12,530 bases of DNA from Alphaproteobacteria bacterium (GCA_021730835.1 JAKFYP010000011.1:1-12530), one strand, 5' to 3'. Counted from the first letter of the stretch, positions 1-6,249 are shown. Numbers and translations: made by a program. The notes: generated by a model not told the origin, from the sequence alone.

Positions 1-2285
1 GTACGGCAACGGTCAGTCTGGACGCCAGCAACCTTGGCGCGGATCTGGCGGAGCTTGTCATCATCGGCGGCACGGGAGCGGTCACGCTCTCTGCGGCGGC
101 AACCGGTGTAACAACCAAAACCGGCGTCAACAACAGCATCACCGGCTTTGCCGGAGGCGCGGACACCATCGTCACGTCAAACGGCCATCTGGATGCCAGT
201 GACACGATCACCGGCGGCGCAACCGGTACGGACGTGCTGGCCTTCACCGACGCCACCGCTCTGAGCTTTGCGACCGCAACCAACGTGACCGGCTTTGAGA
301 CACTGAGCTTCCTGGCAAACGGCAGCAACATTACCATCTCCGACGCATTCGTCGGCGCTGGCGGGCTGAACATTACCGGTACGGCTGGCGGAACCACGAT
401 TACCATTGACGCCTCGGCTGTAGCTGACACCAAGAACATCACGGTCACCGAAGGAACGGTTACGCTCAGCGCCAATGCCGACCGCGTGGTGATCGGCGAT
501 GCGGCGGCCAGCGTGGACGGCGCGGCGGGCAACGACCGCTTCATCTACACGGAAGCCGACGATATTGAAACCAACGACTCGCTTACCGGCGGTGCCAACA
601 CCGACGCCATCATTGTCACGACCGATACCGTTGTCGGGCTGAATCTGGCCAACGGCAACGATCTGGACGATGTGGCCACAACGGAGTTCCTTGCTCTGAC
701 CGGTGTTGTCGGTACGGCTGGAGACGTGGCTTCCACCATCACCGTGGACGCAACGTCGGAAATCAACTTCATCGTCAATGACGGCACGCTAGCCCTGACC
801 GGAACGGCGACCGCAGGAGACGTGACCGTGCTCAGCACCGGAGTGATTACCCTGACGACAGGCGATGCCCTCACGCTGGCCAATATCGCAGGCACAGTGG
901 CACATACGGCGGCATTTACCGAAACCACCACCATTCTGGCCGCCTATACCGGCGGCAGCGTGACACTGGGCGGCGCAGCAGGTACGGTGGTTGGCGGCAC
1001 AGGAGCGGATTCCGTGAACGTCGCCGCGGGAACGGCGGCGACCATCAGCGCGTCGTTGGGCGCCGGCAACGATACCATTACCACGGACGACGGCAGCTTC
1101 GCCGACGATGCCGTGATGAACGGCGGCGATGGAGATGACACGATCATCCTCACCGGCACGGCGACGCTGGCCACTACGGACTGGGACGACGTTGACGATA
1201 TCGAGACGATCCGGCTGGGCGGCAACTCCACCGTTACCTTCGCTACCGCGCATGTCTCGGACATCACGGATGCGGATGTCGCCATTACCGTGGATAATAA
1301 CGGGTTCACTCTGGCCTTGACGGCGGCGGCCGATGACGGCGGCGTCGTGACGGTCACGGGCAGCGGCGTTACCACTCTGGCGGCGGCCAGCGCCATCACC
1401 ACCAGCGGCAACTCCAGCGTCGTCATGAGCGCGGGAGCGGATTCCATCACCGGTGGCTCAGGCGACGATACCTTCACCGTCGCCACGGCCAACTTCGCCA
1501 GCACGGATGGCATAGTGGGCGGTACGGGAAACGACAAGATCGTCTTCTCTAACGCCGTTACCACGGTGGATGCCGACTGGACAGGCGTGACGACAGTTGA
1601 AACCGTGCAACTGGCAAACGCCTCCAACACCAATACGCTGTTATTCTCGACATTTGCCAACACCATGATCGGGACGCTGACGGCCTCGGGCGGCATCAAG
1701 ACGCTGACCGTTGACCTCAACGGCGCGACCGACTCCACGGCGGTAACGGCGGCTAACCTGACCAGCACCAACCACGTCCTGCTGACCGACAGCACGGATA
1801 CCAGCGTGCAGGCCACGCTGGCGGATGCCGTCAATAACGCGGTTTACGTCGGAGCGGCGGAGGATAGCACCATCGTCGGCGGTTCGGGCAACGATACGAT
1901 CGGCTCCAACTCGGGAGCGGATACGTTTACCGGAAACGGCGGTAACGACCGGTTCGATTTCTACACCACGACCGGCACGAACGACCATATCACCGACATG
2001 GAAAACTCCGGCAACGATACCATCCGCTTTTCCGATTCCGTTTTTGACTTCAATACGGCGGTGGCGGGTGTGGCCTTCGATAGCACGGATATCACCTTTA
2101 CGGGAAGCAACTTCACGGCAGGCGCTAACTTCGCCGTATCGCAGCACTTCCTCTACGATACGACGGACGGTCAGGTATTCTACGATGCCGACGGTACGGG
2201 AGCCGGGGTTTCGGTGCTGGTGCTGACCATTGACAATTTCGCCGGTTACAGCTTTGCCGCGGGCGATTTTGCCGCCATTGCCTAA
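1..2285 (+). CDS. RTX-type (type I secreted) surface protein, 5' partial
   Basis: The reading frame is open from base 3 to the TAA at 2283-2285, at least 760 residues, so the gene begins outside the window. The GTG at 234 is only an internal codon. The protein is rich in Gly, Asp, Thr, Ala and Val and no Cys was noticed, as is usual for secreted repeat proteins. RTX-like calcium-binding motifs (GGxGxDxx) are visible, such as GGDGDDTII near 1123, GGSGDDTFT near 1453, GGTGNDKIV near 1519, GGSGNDTIG near 1878 and GGNDRFDF near 1940. They alternate with strand-rich segments ending in ETxxL. The last ~100 residues (HITDMENSGNDTIRF, then LTIDNFAGYSFAAGDF) resemble the C-terminal export signal of RTX proteins used by ABC/MFP/TolC type I secretion. 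Inferred role: S-layer-like protein or adhesin exported to the cell surface. No enzymatic domain is visible and no transporter genes lie in the window. Family assignment is firm; exact function is not known. Confidence 0.85.
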   Translation, partial: TATVSLDASNLGADLAELVIIGGTGAVTLSAAATGVTTKTGVNNSITGFAGGADTIVTSNGHLDASDTITGGATGTDVLAFTDATALSFATATNVTGFETLSFLANGSNITISDAFVGAGGLNITGTAGGTTITIDASAVADTKNITVTEGTVTLSANADRVVIGDAAASVDGAAGNDRFIYTEADDIETNDSLTGGANTDAIIVTTDTVVGLNLANGNDLDDVATTEFLALTGVVGTAGDVASTITVDATSEINFIVNDGTLALTGTATAGDVTVLSTGVITLTTGDALTLANIAGTVAHTAAFTETTTILAAYTGGSVTLGGAAGTVVGGTGADSVNVAAGTAATISASLGAGNDTITTDDGSFADDAVMNGGDGDDTIILTGTATLATTDWDDVDDIETIRLGGNSTVTFATAHVSDITDADVAITVDNNGFTLALTAAADDGGVVTVTGSGVTTLAAASAITTSGNSSVVMSAGADSITGGSGDDTFTVATANFASTDGIVGGTGNDKIVFSNAVTTVDADWTGVTTVETVQLANASNTNTLLFSTFANTMIGTLTASGGIKTLTVDLNGATDSTAVTAANLTSTNHVLLTDSTDTSVQATLADAVNNAVYVGAAEDSTIVGGSGNDTIGSNSGADTFTGNGGNDRFDFYTTTGTNDHITDMENSGNDTIRFSDSVFDFNTAVAGVAFDSTDITFTGSNFTAGANFAVSQHFLYDTTDGQVFYDADGTGAGVSVLVLTIDNFAGYSFAAGDFAAIA

Positions 2286-2308
2286 GCATCTTAAATCACT
2301 TCATGTTG

Positions 2309-2337
2309 GGGCCGGTAGCGATACCGGCCCTTTTTTT
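2309..2337 (+). terminator. Rho-independent terminator of the RTX gene
   Basis: A perfect 9-bp G+C-rich stem (GGGCCGGTA / TACCGGCCC) with a GCGA tetraloop of the GNRA type is followed directly by seven T residues. It lies 23 bases after the stop codon of the RTX gene on the same strand. Confidence 0.93.
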
Positions 2338-2339
2338 AA

Positions 2340-2640
2340 CGCATAGTGTTTCCAACCCGTCTCTCAACTTTTAGCCTCTCGTTGAGGGAGAGCAAAAATT
2401 GGGTGATGGTATCGTTTGCAAGCACCGCGCTACAGCTCCCCCTCAAGGGGGGAGCGGGCGAGAACGAGCTAAAATAGCGAAGTTCGAGCCGTGGGGGAGT
2501 TGACCCCTCCCGCTTCGACGTTCGCTAACGCTCCGTCTCAGCCGCCCTCCCCACGCAGCACCCGCTTGCGGGGTGCTGCGCCTTGATAGAAGTTGGGGCA
2601 TCCCGCAAGCGGATACCCCAAGGGGAGAGCGGTAGAGTGT
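2340..2640. repeat. Hairpin-rich intergenic stretch, repeat-like
   Basis: No convincing gene is seen here. The stretch is a chain of inverted repeats. These include an 8-bp stem (GCTCCCCC / GGGGGAGC, 2435-2455), a perfect 10-bp stem CGCAGCACCC / GGGTGCTGCG (2554-2580), and an 11-bp stem with one mismatch (2593-2603 / 2611-2621). The loops of the last two contain the complementary words GCTTGC and GCAAGC. A minus-strand open frame (2443-2664) is Arg/Ser/Pro-rich low-complexity and is probably a by-product. The pattern resembles dispersed palindromic intergenic repeats of proteobacterial genomes, but no second copy lies in this window, so repeat status is an inference. Confidence 0.4.
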
Positions 2641-2644
2641 GTTT

Positions 2645-2743
2645 ATGAAATATATAATCACCAAAAATAAAGGAGGTTACGCCGCACAGGTGGCGCGCCC
2701 GCAGTCGCGGGCGATAGCCGATTTGATTGATGTAAAGGCATAA
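2645..2743 (+). CDS. Possible 32-residue small protein
   Basis: An ATG at 2645 opens a frame of 32 codons ending in TAA at 2741-2743, with translation MKYIITKNKGGYAAQ continuing to DLIDVKA. The N-terminal half is A+T-rich, Lys/Ile-rich and unlike the surrounding DNA. There is only a weak upstream purine stretch (GGGGAGAG, more than 10 bases before the ATG), and the product matches nothing I recognise. Its last codons overlap the left arm of the 11-bp inverted repeat at 2714-2757. It could equally be chance coding inside a palindromic repeat; low confidence. Confidence 0.2.
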   Translation: MKYIITKNKGGYAAQVARPQSRAIADLIDVKA

Positions 2744-2757
2744 GGTAAATCGGCTAT
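2696..2757. repeat. Two inverted repeats just downstream of truA
   Basis: A 7-bp perfect hairpin (CGCCCGC / GCGGGCG with an AGTC loop, 2696-2713) abuts an 11-bp perfect inverted repeat (ATAGCCGATTT, 2714-2724; AAATCGGCTAT, 2747-2757) with a 22-base loop. They start 6 bases past the truA stop on the minus strand and could act as a 3' structure for that transcript. Neither is followed by a T run on either strand, so a standard intrinsic terminator is not supported. Confidence 0.5.
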
Positions 2758-2762
2758 AACGC

Positions 2763-3500
2763 TCAGTAATCCACCCCCGTCAGATACAGTCCGCCTGCCG
2801 GAGCCGTTGGGCCTGCCGCCGTGCGGTCGCACGCCGCCAGCGCCGCCGCGACTTCCTCCGCCGTCCATTTGCCGCGTCCGGCCAGCGCCAGCGTGCCGAC
2901 CATGATACGTACCTGATGATGCAGAAACGACCGTGCTGAGGCCTCAACCACAATATCCTGTTCATAACGCGTCACACTCAACGCATCCAGCGTGCGCATC
3001 GGCGATTTCGCCTGGCAATGGCTGTCACGAAACGAGGTAAAATCGTGATGCCCGAGCAGCCGCTTCGCCGCCTCCTGCATGGTATCGGCATTGAGGGCGA
3101 CCGGCACATGCCATGCCCGCCCCATATCCAGCGCCGGCGGGGCGCGGCGATTAACGATACGGTAGCGGTAATGCCGCGCCGTCGCTGAGAACCGGGCATG
3201 GAAATCCGCCGCCACCGGCTCGACGGACAGTACCGAGACCGGCTGCGGGCGCACATGGGCATTAATCGCCATGAGGATGCGGTGCGGGTCATACGCTTCG
3301 CTGAAATCCAGATGCGCCACCTGCGCCAGCGCGTGTACCCCGGCATCGGTGCGCCCGGCGCAATGCAGCGTCAGGGGCTGACCGCAGAAGGCGGCGATGG
3401 CCTCCTCGAGGCTTTGCTGGACGGATGGCGTCCCTTCCTGCCGCTGCCAGCCCGAAAACTTCGATCCGTCATATTCAATGGTCAGTTTGTAGCGGGGCAC
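2763..3500 (-). CDS. truA: tRNA pseudouridine(38-40) synthase TruA
   Basis: TruA converts uridines 38, 39 and 40 in the anticodon stem-loop of many tRNAs to pseudouridine; it is a cytoplasmic dimer needing no cofactor. The 245-residue product has the family's usual length. It starts MPRYKLTIEYDGSKFSGWQRQ and carries the signature GRTDAGVHA at residues 49-57, with the catalytic aspartate at D52. A HHDFTSFR segment lies near residue 150. The start is GTG (3498-3500): the frame upstream meets a stop with no ATG, and the family N-terminus begins here. The 27 bases just inside the start (3473-3499) recur perfectly at 3960-3986, where the same codons follow an ATG. The native 5' end therefore seems to have been displaced by an inserted segment that changed the start codon to GTG and replaced the upstream region. 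The protein itself looks intact. Confidence 0.95.
   Translation of the reverse strand: MPRYKLTIEYDGSKFSGWQRQEGTPSVQQSLEEAIAAFCGQPLTLHCAGRTDAGVHALAQVAHLDFSEAYDPHRILMAINAHVRPQPVSVLSVEPVAADFHARFSATARHYRYRIVNRRAPPALDMGRAWHVPVALNADTMQEAAKRLLGHHDFTSFRDSHCQAKSPMRTLDALSVTRYEQDIVVEASARSFLHHQVRIMVGTLALAGRGKWTAEEVAAALAACDRTAAGPTAPAGGLYLTGVDY
3473..3499 (-). repeat. 27-bp direct repeat, copy 1 (inside truA start)
   Basis: Perfect 27-base match to 3960-3986. This copy forms codons 1-9 of the current truA. Identity ends exactly at the third base of the start codon, where this copy has C (giving GTG) and the other has T (giving ATG). On the other side identity also ends abruptly. The spacing between copies is 487 bases. 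Confidence 0.9.
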
Positions 3501-3535
3501 GCGAGTTCCAGCAATGATGGTTGGAAAGGGTACAT

Positions 3536-3563
3536 ATTAAAGTTATTATGTTTTTTCTGACAA
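3536..3563 (-). promoter_or_regulatory. Candidate promoter for truA, inside the insert
   Basis: On the minus strand TTGTCA (3563-3558) is followed after 16 bases by TTTAAT (3541-3536), each 5 of 6 matches to the sigma-70 consensus. It sits just past the stop codon of the Cys-rich gene and would start transcription about 28 bases before the truA GTG. A weak GGA lies 6 bases before that GTG. This A+T-rich promoter belongs to the inserted DNA. Assigned by eye only. Confidence 0.45.
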
Positions 3564-3568
3564 TACCC

Positions 3569-3868
3569 TTAGTTTTCACTATCAATCCAATGGTACTTGC
3601 ATGATTTACAATGCGAGGCTATATCATTATTATGGCCTAATTTTAGATGATTTTTACTATAATTCATTATGCTTTCGATGAACTCCAGATATATATTTGT
3701 ATCATTTCTTACGACCACTTCATCGGCCCATAAACTAATTTCTAAACAGGTGGTTTCACATATTTGTTTGCCCGCAATCGGACAATGACGATCCGCCAAC
3801 TTATTACAAAAAGCGCATAAGGTGCAGTCTATGTCACCAATATCAGGCATTTGTTTTCTCATACGCAA
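3569..3868 (-). CDS. Cys-rich small protein, putative metal-binding
   Basis: This 99-residue protein belongs to no family I recognise. It has eight cysteines arranged as CxxCxxC (C15, C18, C21), an HC pair (H28, C29), CxxxC (C37, C41) and CxxC near the C-terminus (C87, C90), with several nearby histidines. That is a pattern expected for bound zinc or an iron-sulfur cluster; the ligand is inference. No signal peptide or membrane segment is visible. The TTG at 3868 is the likely start because AAGGA lies 8 bases before it. An in-frame ATG occurs two codons later, and an out-of-frame ATG lies between. Codon use is A+T-rich, unlike every neighbour, which argues for acquisition by transfer. It is the only gene of the insert at the truA start and lies 68 bases upstream of truA on the same strand, so the two may be cotranscribed. 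Confidence 0.65.
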   Translation of the reverse strand: MRMRKQMPDIGDIDCTLCAFCNKLADRHCPIAGKQICETTCLEISLWADEVVVRNDTNIYLEFIESIMNYSKNHLKLGHNNDIASHCKSCKYHWIDSEN

Positions 3869-3959
3869 TCATTGTATCCTTTTACTTTTTTTACTTTGTA
3901 GTGACAACCCGTTTTGAATCTTCAACCATATCTATCCTCCACAAACCTTTCCCCTTCGC

Positions 3960-3986
3960 ATTCAATGGTCAGTTTGTAGCGGGGCA
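3960..3986 (-). repeat. 27-bp direct repeat, copy 2 (relic of the native truA start)
   Basis: Perfect copy of 3473-3499. Read on the minus strand with base 3987 it gives ATG followed by the first eight further codons of truA, after which identity to truA stops. It is probably the original start of truA, left behind when the A+T-rich segment entered. It also encodes, in another frame, the last residues of the recombinase remnant. Confidence 0.75.
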
Positions 3987-5044
3987 TAGGCCGGGTTATA
4001 GTGCAGTACCTGCCACCGGGGCAAAAGGTTTATGCCGGGTAGGGCTTGCCGCCCGGGCGGAACTGCATTATCACAGCAATGCCGGTATGCGCGCCCGTAG
4101 CTCAACTGGATAGAGCAGCCGCCTTCTAAGCGGCAGGTTGCAGGTTCGAGCCCTGCCGGGCGCGCCACTTTTAAAACGCCATCCTTTATTGATGCTAGAG
4201 CTTTGAACGGCAATGACAAATCAGCCGCTCGAAATCCACTTTTTCGGTCATATATCAAGCGCTGGCCAAAGGCCAATTTAAGCACCACGCGCTTAAGGGC
4301 TAGATTGCCTGAAAACCATAGTTTCCAAGGGCTTGAGAGAAACGTCATGGAGTGTTCGAACATTTGCTCGAAGGGGTGGTGCGGCCCGCCCATATTCTCC
4401 ATGCGCTCCTGCATGATTATCTTCTCCTCTTCCAGCTTGGCGATACGCTGCTCATACGCCGAAATAACCGCTGGGCTACTGGCCTCGACAACCCGATCCA
4501 GGAGCTGTTCAATCTGACGCTCGATCTTGGTTATTTCCTGCTTTGCGGTAGTCACAGTAAAGGCCGCATTTGCGAGGTGATGATCCCAAATATCCTTGAA
4601 CATCGCTCTTGCCGTGCTGAAGAGGGATTGCGTGGGCTGCAATTCTTTCAGGATCGCCTCAAACTGCCCTTCAATCTGTTTGCGCGGAATAGACTTGCGA
4701 TAGCTTACGCATGATCTTTTGTGGCAAAGGTAATAGGGATAGGGCTTAAGCTGCCCTTTCGACCAGCAGGACGTTAGGGGCGATCCGCAATCGGCACAGA
4801 CAACGGCACCACGCAGCGGGAAATCCGCGCTGGTATCCTTCCTTGCGGTAATCTTGTCGGGGTTGTGAAGCCGCGCCTGAATTTTCTGGTATGTCTCGAA
4901 GCTGATAAGCCCTTCATGGTTGCCTTTGCGAAGCGAAATCCCCCACGCCGGAGCCTCGACATATCCGGCATAAACCGGCCGCGTCAGAATGTCCGATACG
5001 CGCTGGATACGCACTACGTTTTCATTATGAATACTTGATGAACA
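3962..5044 (-). pseudogene. Large serine recombinase, catalytic domain lost
   Basis: Large serine recombinases integrate and excise genomic islands using an N-terminal resolvase domain with a nucleophilic serine. Here only the rest remains. The frame is open from just after a TAA at 5045-5047. It begins with the recombinase-domain segment IQRVSDILTRPVYAGYVEAP, then the SFETYQKIQ segment, a zinc ribbon with CxxC (C73, C76) and a second pair C97/C102, then a charged coiled-coil stretch (about residues 160-200), numbered from the GTG at 5014. The ~200-residue catalytic domain expected upstream is absent in all frames. The tail GLEPATCRLEGG is the antisense translation of the tRNA-Arg gene, a common ending for recombinases whose island sits in a tRNA gene; the frame then runs on to 3962 over the truA start relic. 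It is almost certainly inactive and marks an old island integrated at the tRNA. Confidence 0.85.
4091..4167 (+). tRNA. tRNA-Arg (anticodon UCU)
   Basis: A complete cloverleaf of 77 bases. The 7-bp acceptor stem is GCGCCCG / CGGGCGC, the D stem GCTC / GAGC, the anticodon stem GCCGC / GCGGC with loop CTTCTAA (anticodon TCT at 4125-4127), the variable loop AGGTT, and the T stem GCAGG / CCTGC with loop TTCGAGC. The discriminator is G and the CCA end is encoded. All stems pair perfectly. It decodes AGA codons. Its 3' end faces the serine recombinase remnant, which suggests it served as an integration site. No second copy of the tRNA 3' end is visible in the window. Confidence 0.97.
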
Positions 5045-5064
5045 TTATGTGAATATTAGATGAC
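5023..5064. repeat. Imperfect tandem repeat at the recombinase break
   Basis: Two adjacent copies of about 20-22 bases, both starting CATTATG and sharing AATA and GATGA (5023-5042 and 5043-5064), differ at a few positions and by a 2-base gap. They are A+T-rich and sit exactly where the recombinase frame loses its N-terminal domain, so they may mark the deletion or insertion junction. Confidence 0.45.
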
Positions 5065-5120
5065 AATCTCTTTTACTTCTGATAAGCGCCGACCGGAAAA
5101 GGGCGGGCGATGTTATCCCG

Positions 5121-5150
5121 TTGCCGCAAGGGTGGGTCATGCTATATAGT
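5121..5150 (+). promoter_or_regulatory. Possible promoter upstream of the phoH fragment
   Basis: TTGCCG (5121-5126) and TATAGT (5145-5150) are separated by 18 bases and lie about 40 bases before the ATG of the phoH fragment. The -10 element is good and the -35 mediocre. Apart from this I see no gene in 5065-5188. Confidence 0.3.
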
Positions 5151-5188
5151 GATCTCACCTTATTCCCCTCTTCCTGATCGGGTTTCTC

Positions 5189-5368
5189 ATGGCAAAAAAA
5201 CCGGCTTCCAGATATTCCACCAATATTTTCTTTGAACATAACGAGTTTCTGCCCATGCTCTACGGGCAGGACGATCAGCATCTGGCGCGGCTGGAGAAGA
5301 TGCTCAACGTCGAGGCGATTCCCCGCGGCAACATGGTATCGGTCAGCGGCAACGAGCGCGACTGCGCG
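5189..5368 (+). pseudogene. PhoH-like ATPase, N-terminal fragment
   Basis: The ATG at 5189 opens a frame whose first ~60 residues resemble the N-terminal domain of PhoH-family proteins, with FLPMLYGQDDQHLARLEK followed by a RGNMVSVSG segment. PhoH proteins are cytoplasmic ATPases, often encoded beside ybeY and miaB. Resemblance ends after about codon 60; the frame then drifts into the leader of the IS630-type transposase and stops near 5425. The P-loop domain that defines PhoH is absent. The end coordinate is approximate because the junction was placed by loss of resemblance. It is probably a chromosomal gene cut by transposon insertion and rearrangement, and the rest of phoH is not in this window. 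Confidence 0.65.
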
Positions 5369-5411
5369 CCGCGCCTCATGGCGCGTAACCACGATCAATA
5401 CGTCATTGATC

Positions 5412-5837
5412 GTGAAACGGTATGAGTTATCTGTAGAAGATCGCGAGCGATTGACGGCGGCGGTGCGGGCTTCCACGACGGCGCAGCGTATGGCGTTTCG
5501 TTCGCGGATTATTCTGGCGCTGGTTGACGGCAAACACAATAAAGAGGTTGCGGAGGCGCTGGATACGAGCGAGCAGACGGTGGGTCTCTGGCGCAAACGC
5601 TTTACTGAAGAGGGGATGGAAGGGCTGCGGGAACGTCCGCGCAGTGGACGGCCTGCCTCGATTGATGCGACGATCAAAGACATGATTGTGACGGGCGCGG
5701 TGAGTGGCAAGCAGCGGACATCCTGTCGTAAAATGGCGGCAGCGGCGGGAATTTCCAAAGCAACCGTACAACGCCTTTGGGCAGCGAACGACATCAAACC
5801 GCACCGCGCCCGCGCTATACTTAACCAACAAAAATAA
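5412..5837 (+). pseudogene. IS630-type transposase, N-terminal fragment
   Basis: From GTG 5412 (VKRYELSVEDRERL) the frame encodes about 140 residues of paired-HTH DNA-binding domain typical of IS630-superfamily transposases. It includes the segment DTSEQTVGLWRKRFTEEGME, the LRERPRSGRP linker motif and a second HTH near KATVQRLWAANDIKPHR. In intact relatives the DDE catalytic domain follows, but here the frame turns into AILNQQK and stops at 5837, with no DDE domain in any frame downstream. The break therefore lies near 5810. The element's left end should lie within about 5365-5411, where phoH resemblance stops. Inactive remnant. The 46 bases between it and the next gene (5838-5883) show nothing recognisable. 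Confidence 0.75.
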
Positions 5838-5883
5838 CTCAAGATATTTAAGAGACACTACACTAGACCGCCGACGCTGATGT

Positions 5884-6099
5884 TTATGCCGCTTTCGGAT
5901 GGTCGAAATAATGCTCATCCGATGTGCATTGACAGAGATGGTCGCGCTCATAGGCCTCGATGTCCTCGGGCCGGTATTTCACCCGTCCGCCGATCTTGAC
6001 GAATTTCGGGCCGATGCCGAGCCAGCGCCAGCGTTCGAGCGTACGCGCTGAAACTTTCCAGCGGCGGGAAACGTCTATCTGGTTCATGAAAATGGTCAT
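5884..6099 (-). CDS. AlpA/MerR-like helix-turn-helix protein (excisionase type)
   Basis: A 71-residue protein consisting almost entirely of a winged-HTH domain of the HTH_17/excisionase class. The segment NQIDVSRRWKVSARTLERWRW is the helix-turn-helix, and the following FVKIGGRVKYRPEDIEAYERD is the characteristic beta-wing and terminal helix. Such proteins are DNA-binding regulators or recombination directionality factors of prophages and islands. The ATG at 6097-6099 is favoured by AGGAG six bases upstream; a second in-frame ATG lies four codons later. It lies downstream of the ATPase gene on the same strand, 150 bases away. Two perfect palindromes lie in that gap and are natural candidate binding sites. 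No partner integrase survives here, so the excisionase role is only a possibility; a transcriptional regulator is equally likely. Confidence 0.75.
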   Translation of the reverse strand: MTIFMNQIDVSRRWKVSARTLERWRWLGIGPKFVKIGGRVKYRPEDIEAYERDHLCQCTSDEHYFDHPKAA

Positions 6100-6193
6100 A
6101 ACGATCTCCTATGGTTTGGGTTGCGGCGGCCGGATATTCGGACGCCGTGCCCATTATCCACGGATGATCGTTATTCGTCCGCTACTGCCAGTC

Positions 6194-6210
6194 GTCAAGG
6201 ATTCCTTGAC
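6194..6210. promoter_or_regulatory. Palindromic site 1 upstream of the HTH gene
   Basis: A perfect odd-centred palindrome, GTCAAGGA-T-TCCTTGAC, lying about 95 bases before the HTH gene start. It has no adjacent T run, so it fits a protein-binding site better than a terminator. It shares the GTC-N5-T-N5-GAC frame with site 2. Confidence 0.5.
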
Positions 6211-6217
6211 AACTGAA

Positions 6218-6238
6218 CTGTCCGGAATTTCCGGACAG
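6218..6238. promoter_or_regulatory. Palindromic site 2 upstream of the HTH gene
   Basis: A perfect 21-base palindrome with arms CTGTCCGGAA and TTCCGGACAG around a single T. Its centre lies 26 bases from that of site 1. It lies 11 bases past the ATPase stop on the minus strand. A folded transcript would make a stable hairpin, but no T run follows on either strand. Confidence 0.5.
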
Positions 6239-6249
6239 CTCGCCAACCG

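Larger units (their letters stand above)
3500..3959. mobile_element. A+T-rich insert of about 460 bp bounded by 27-bp repeats
   Basis: The segment between the two 27-bp repeats is strikingly A+T-rich against its G+C-rich surroundings. It holds one gene (Cys-rich protein, 3569-3868) and a candidate outward promoter toward truA. No transposase and no clear terminal inverted repeat is visible; the two inner edges share only a GCGA word in inverted orientation. The repeats could be an unusually long target duplication, or a copy of the target carried by a site-specific or non-autonomous element. The insertion itself is well supported; its mechanism is inference. Confidence 0.6.

Noticed and set aside
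234..236. GTG as the start of the RTX gene
   Set aside because: The frame is open to the left edge with the same composition and motifs, and no ribosome-binding site precedes this codon.
944..1834. Long minus-strand open frame (296 codons) inside the RTX gene
   Set aside because: It is antisense to a clearly coding repeat protein with biased composition. The translation is Val/Ser/Ala low-complexity with no domain.
2443..2664. 73-codon minus-strand gene in the intergenic hairpin region
   Set aside because: The sequence is Arg/Ser/Pro-rich translation of palindromes, lacks a ribosome-binding site, and looks like a by-product of repeat DNA.
3473..3986. 27-bp repeats as attachment sites of the neighbouring serine recombinase
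   Set aside because: The recombinase's own overlap with the tRNA points to a tRNA target, and serine recombinases share only short identical cores. The repeat is better explained by an independent insertion event.
5045..5842. 265-codon minus-strand open frame opposite the phoH and IS630 fragments
   Set aside because: Both plus-strand fragments match known families, while this frame has no recognisable domain and spans two unrelated pieces. It is also not the missing recombinase catalytic domain.
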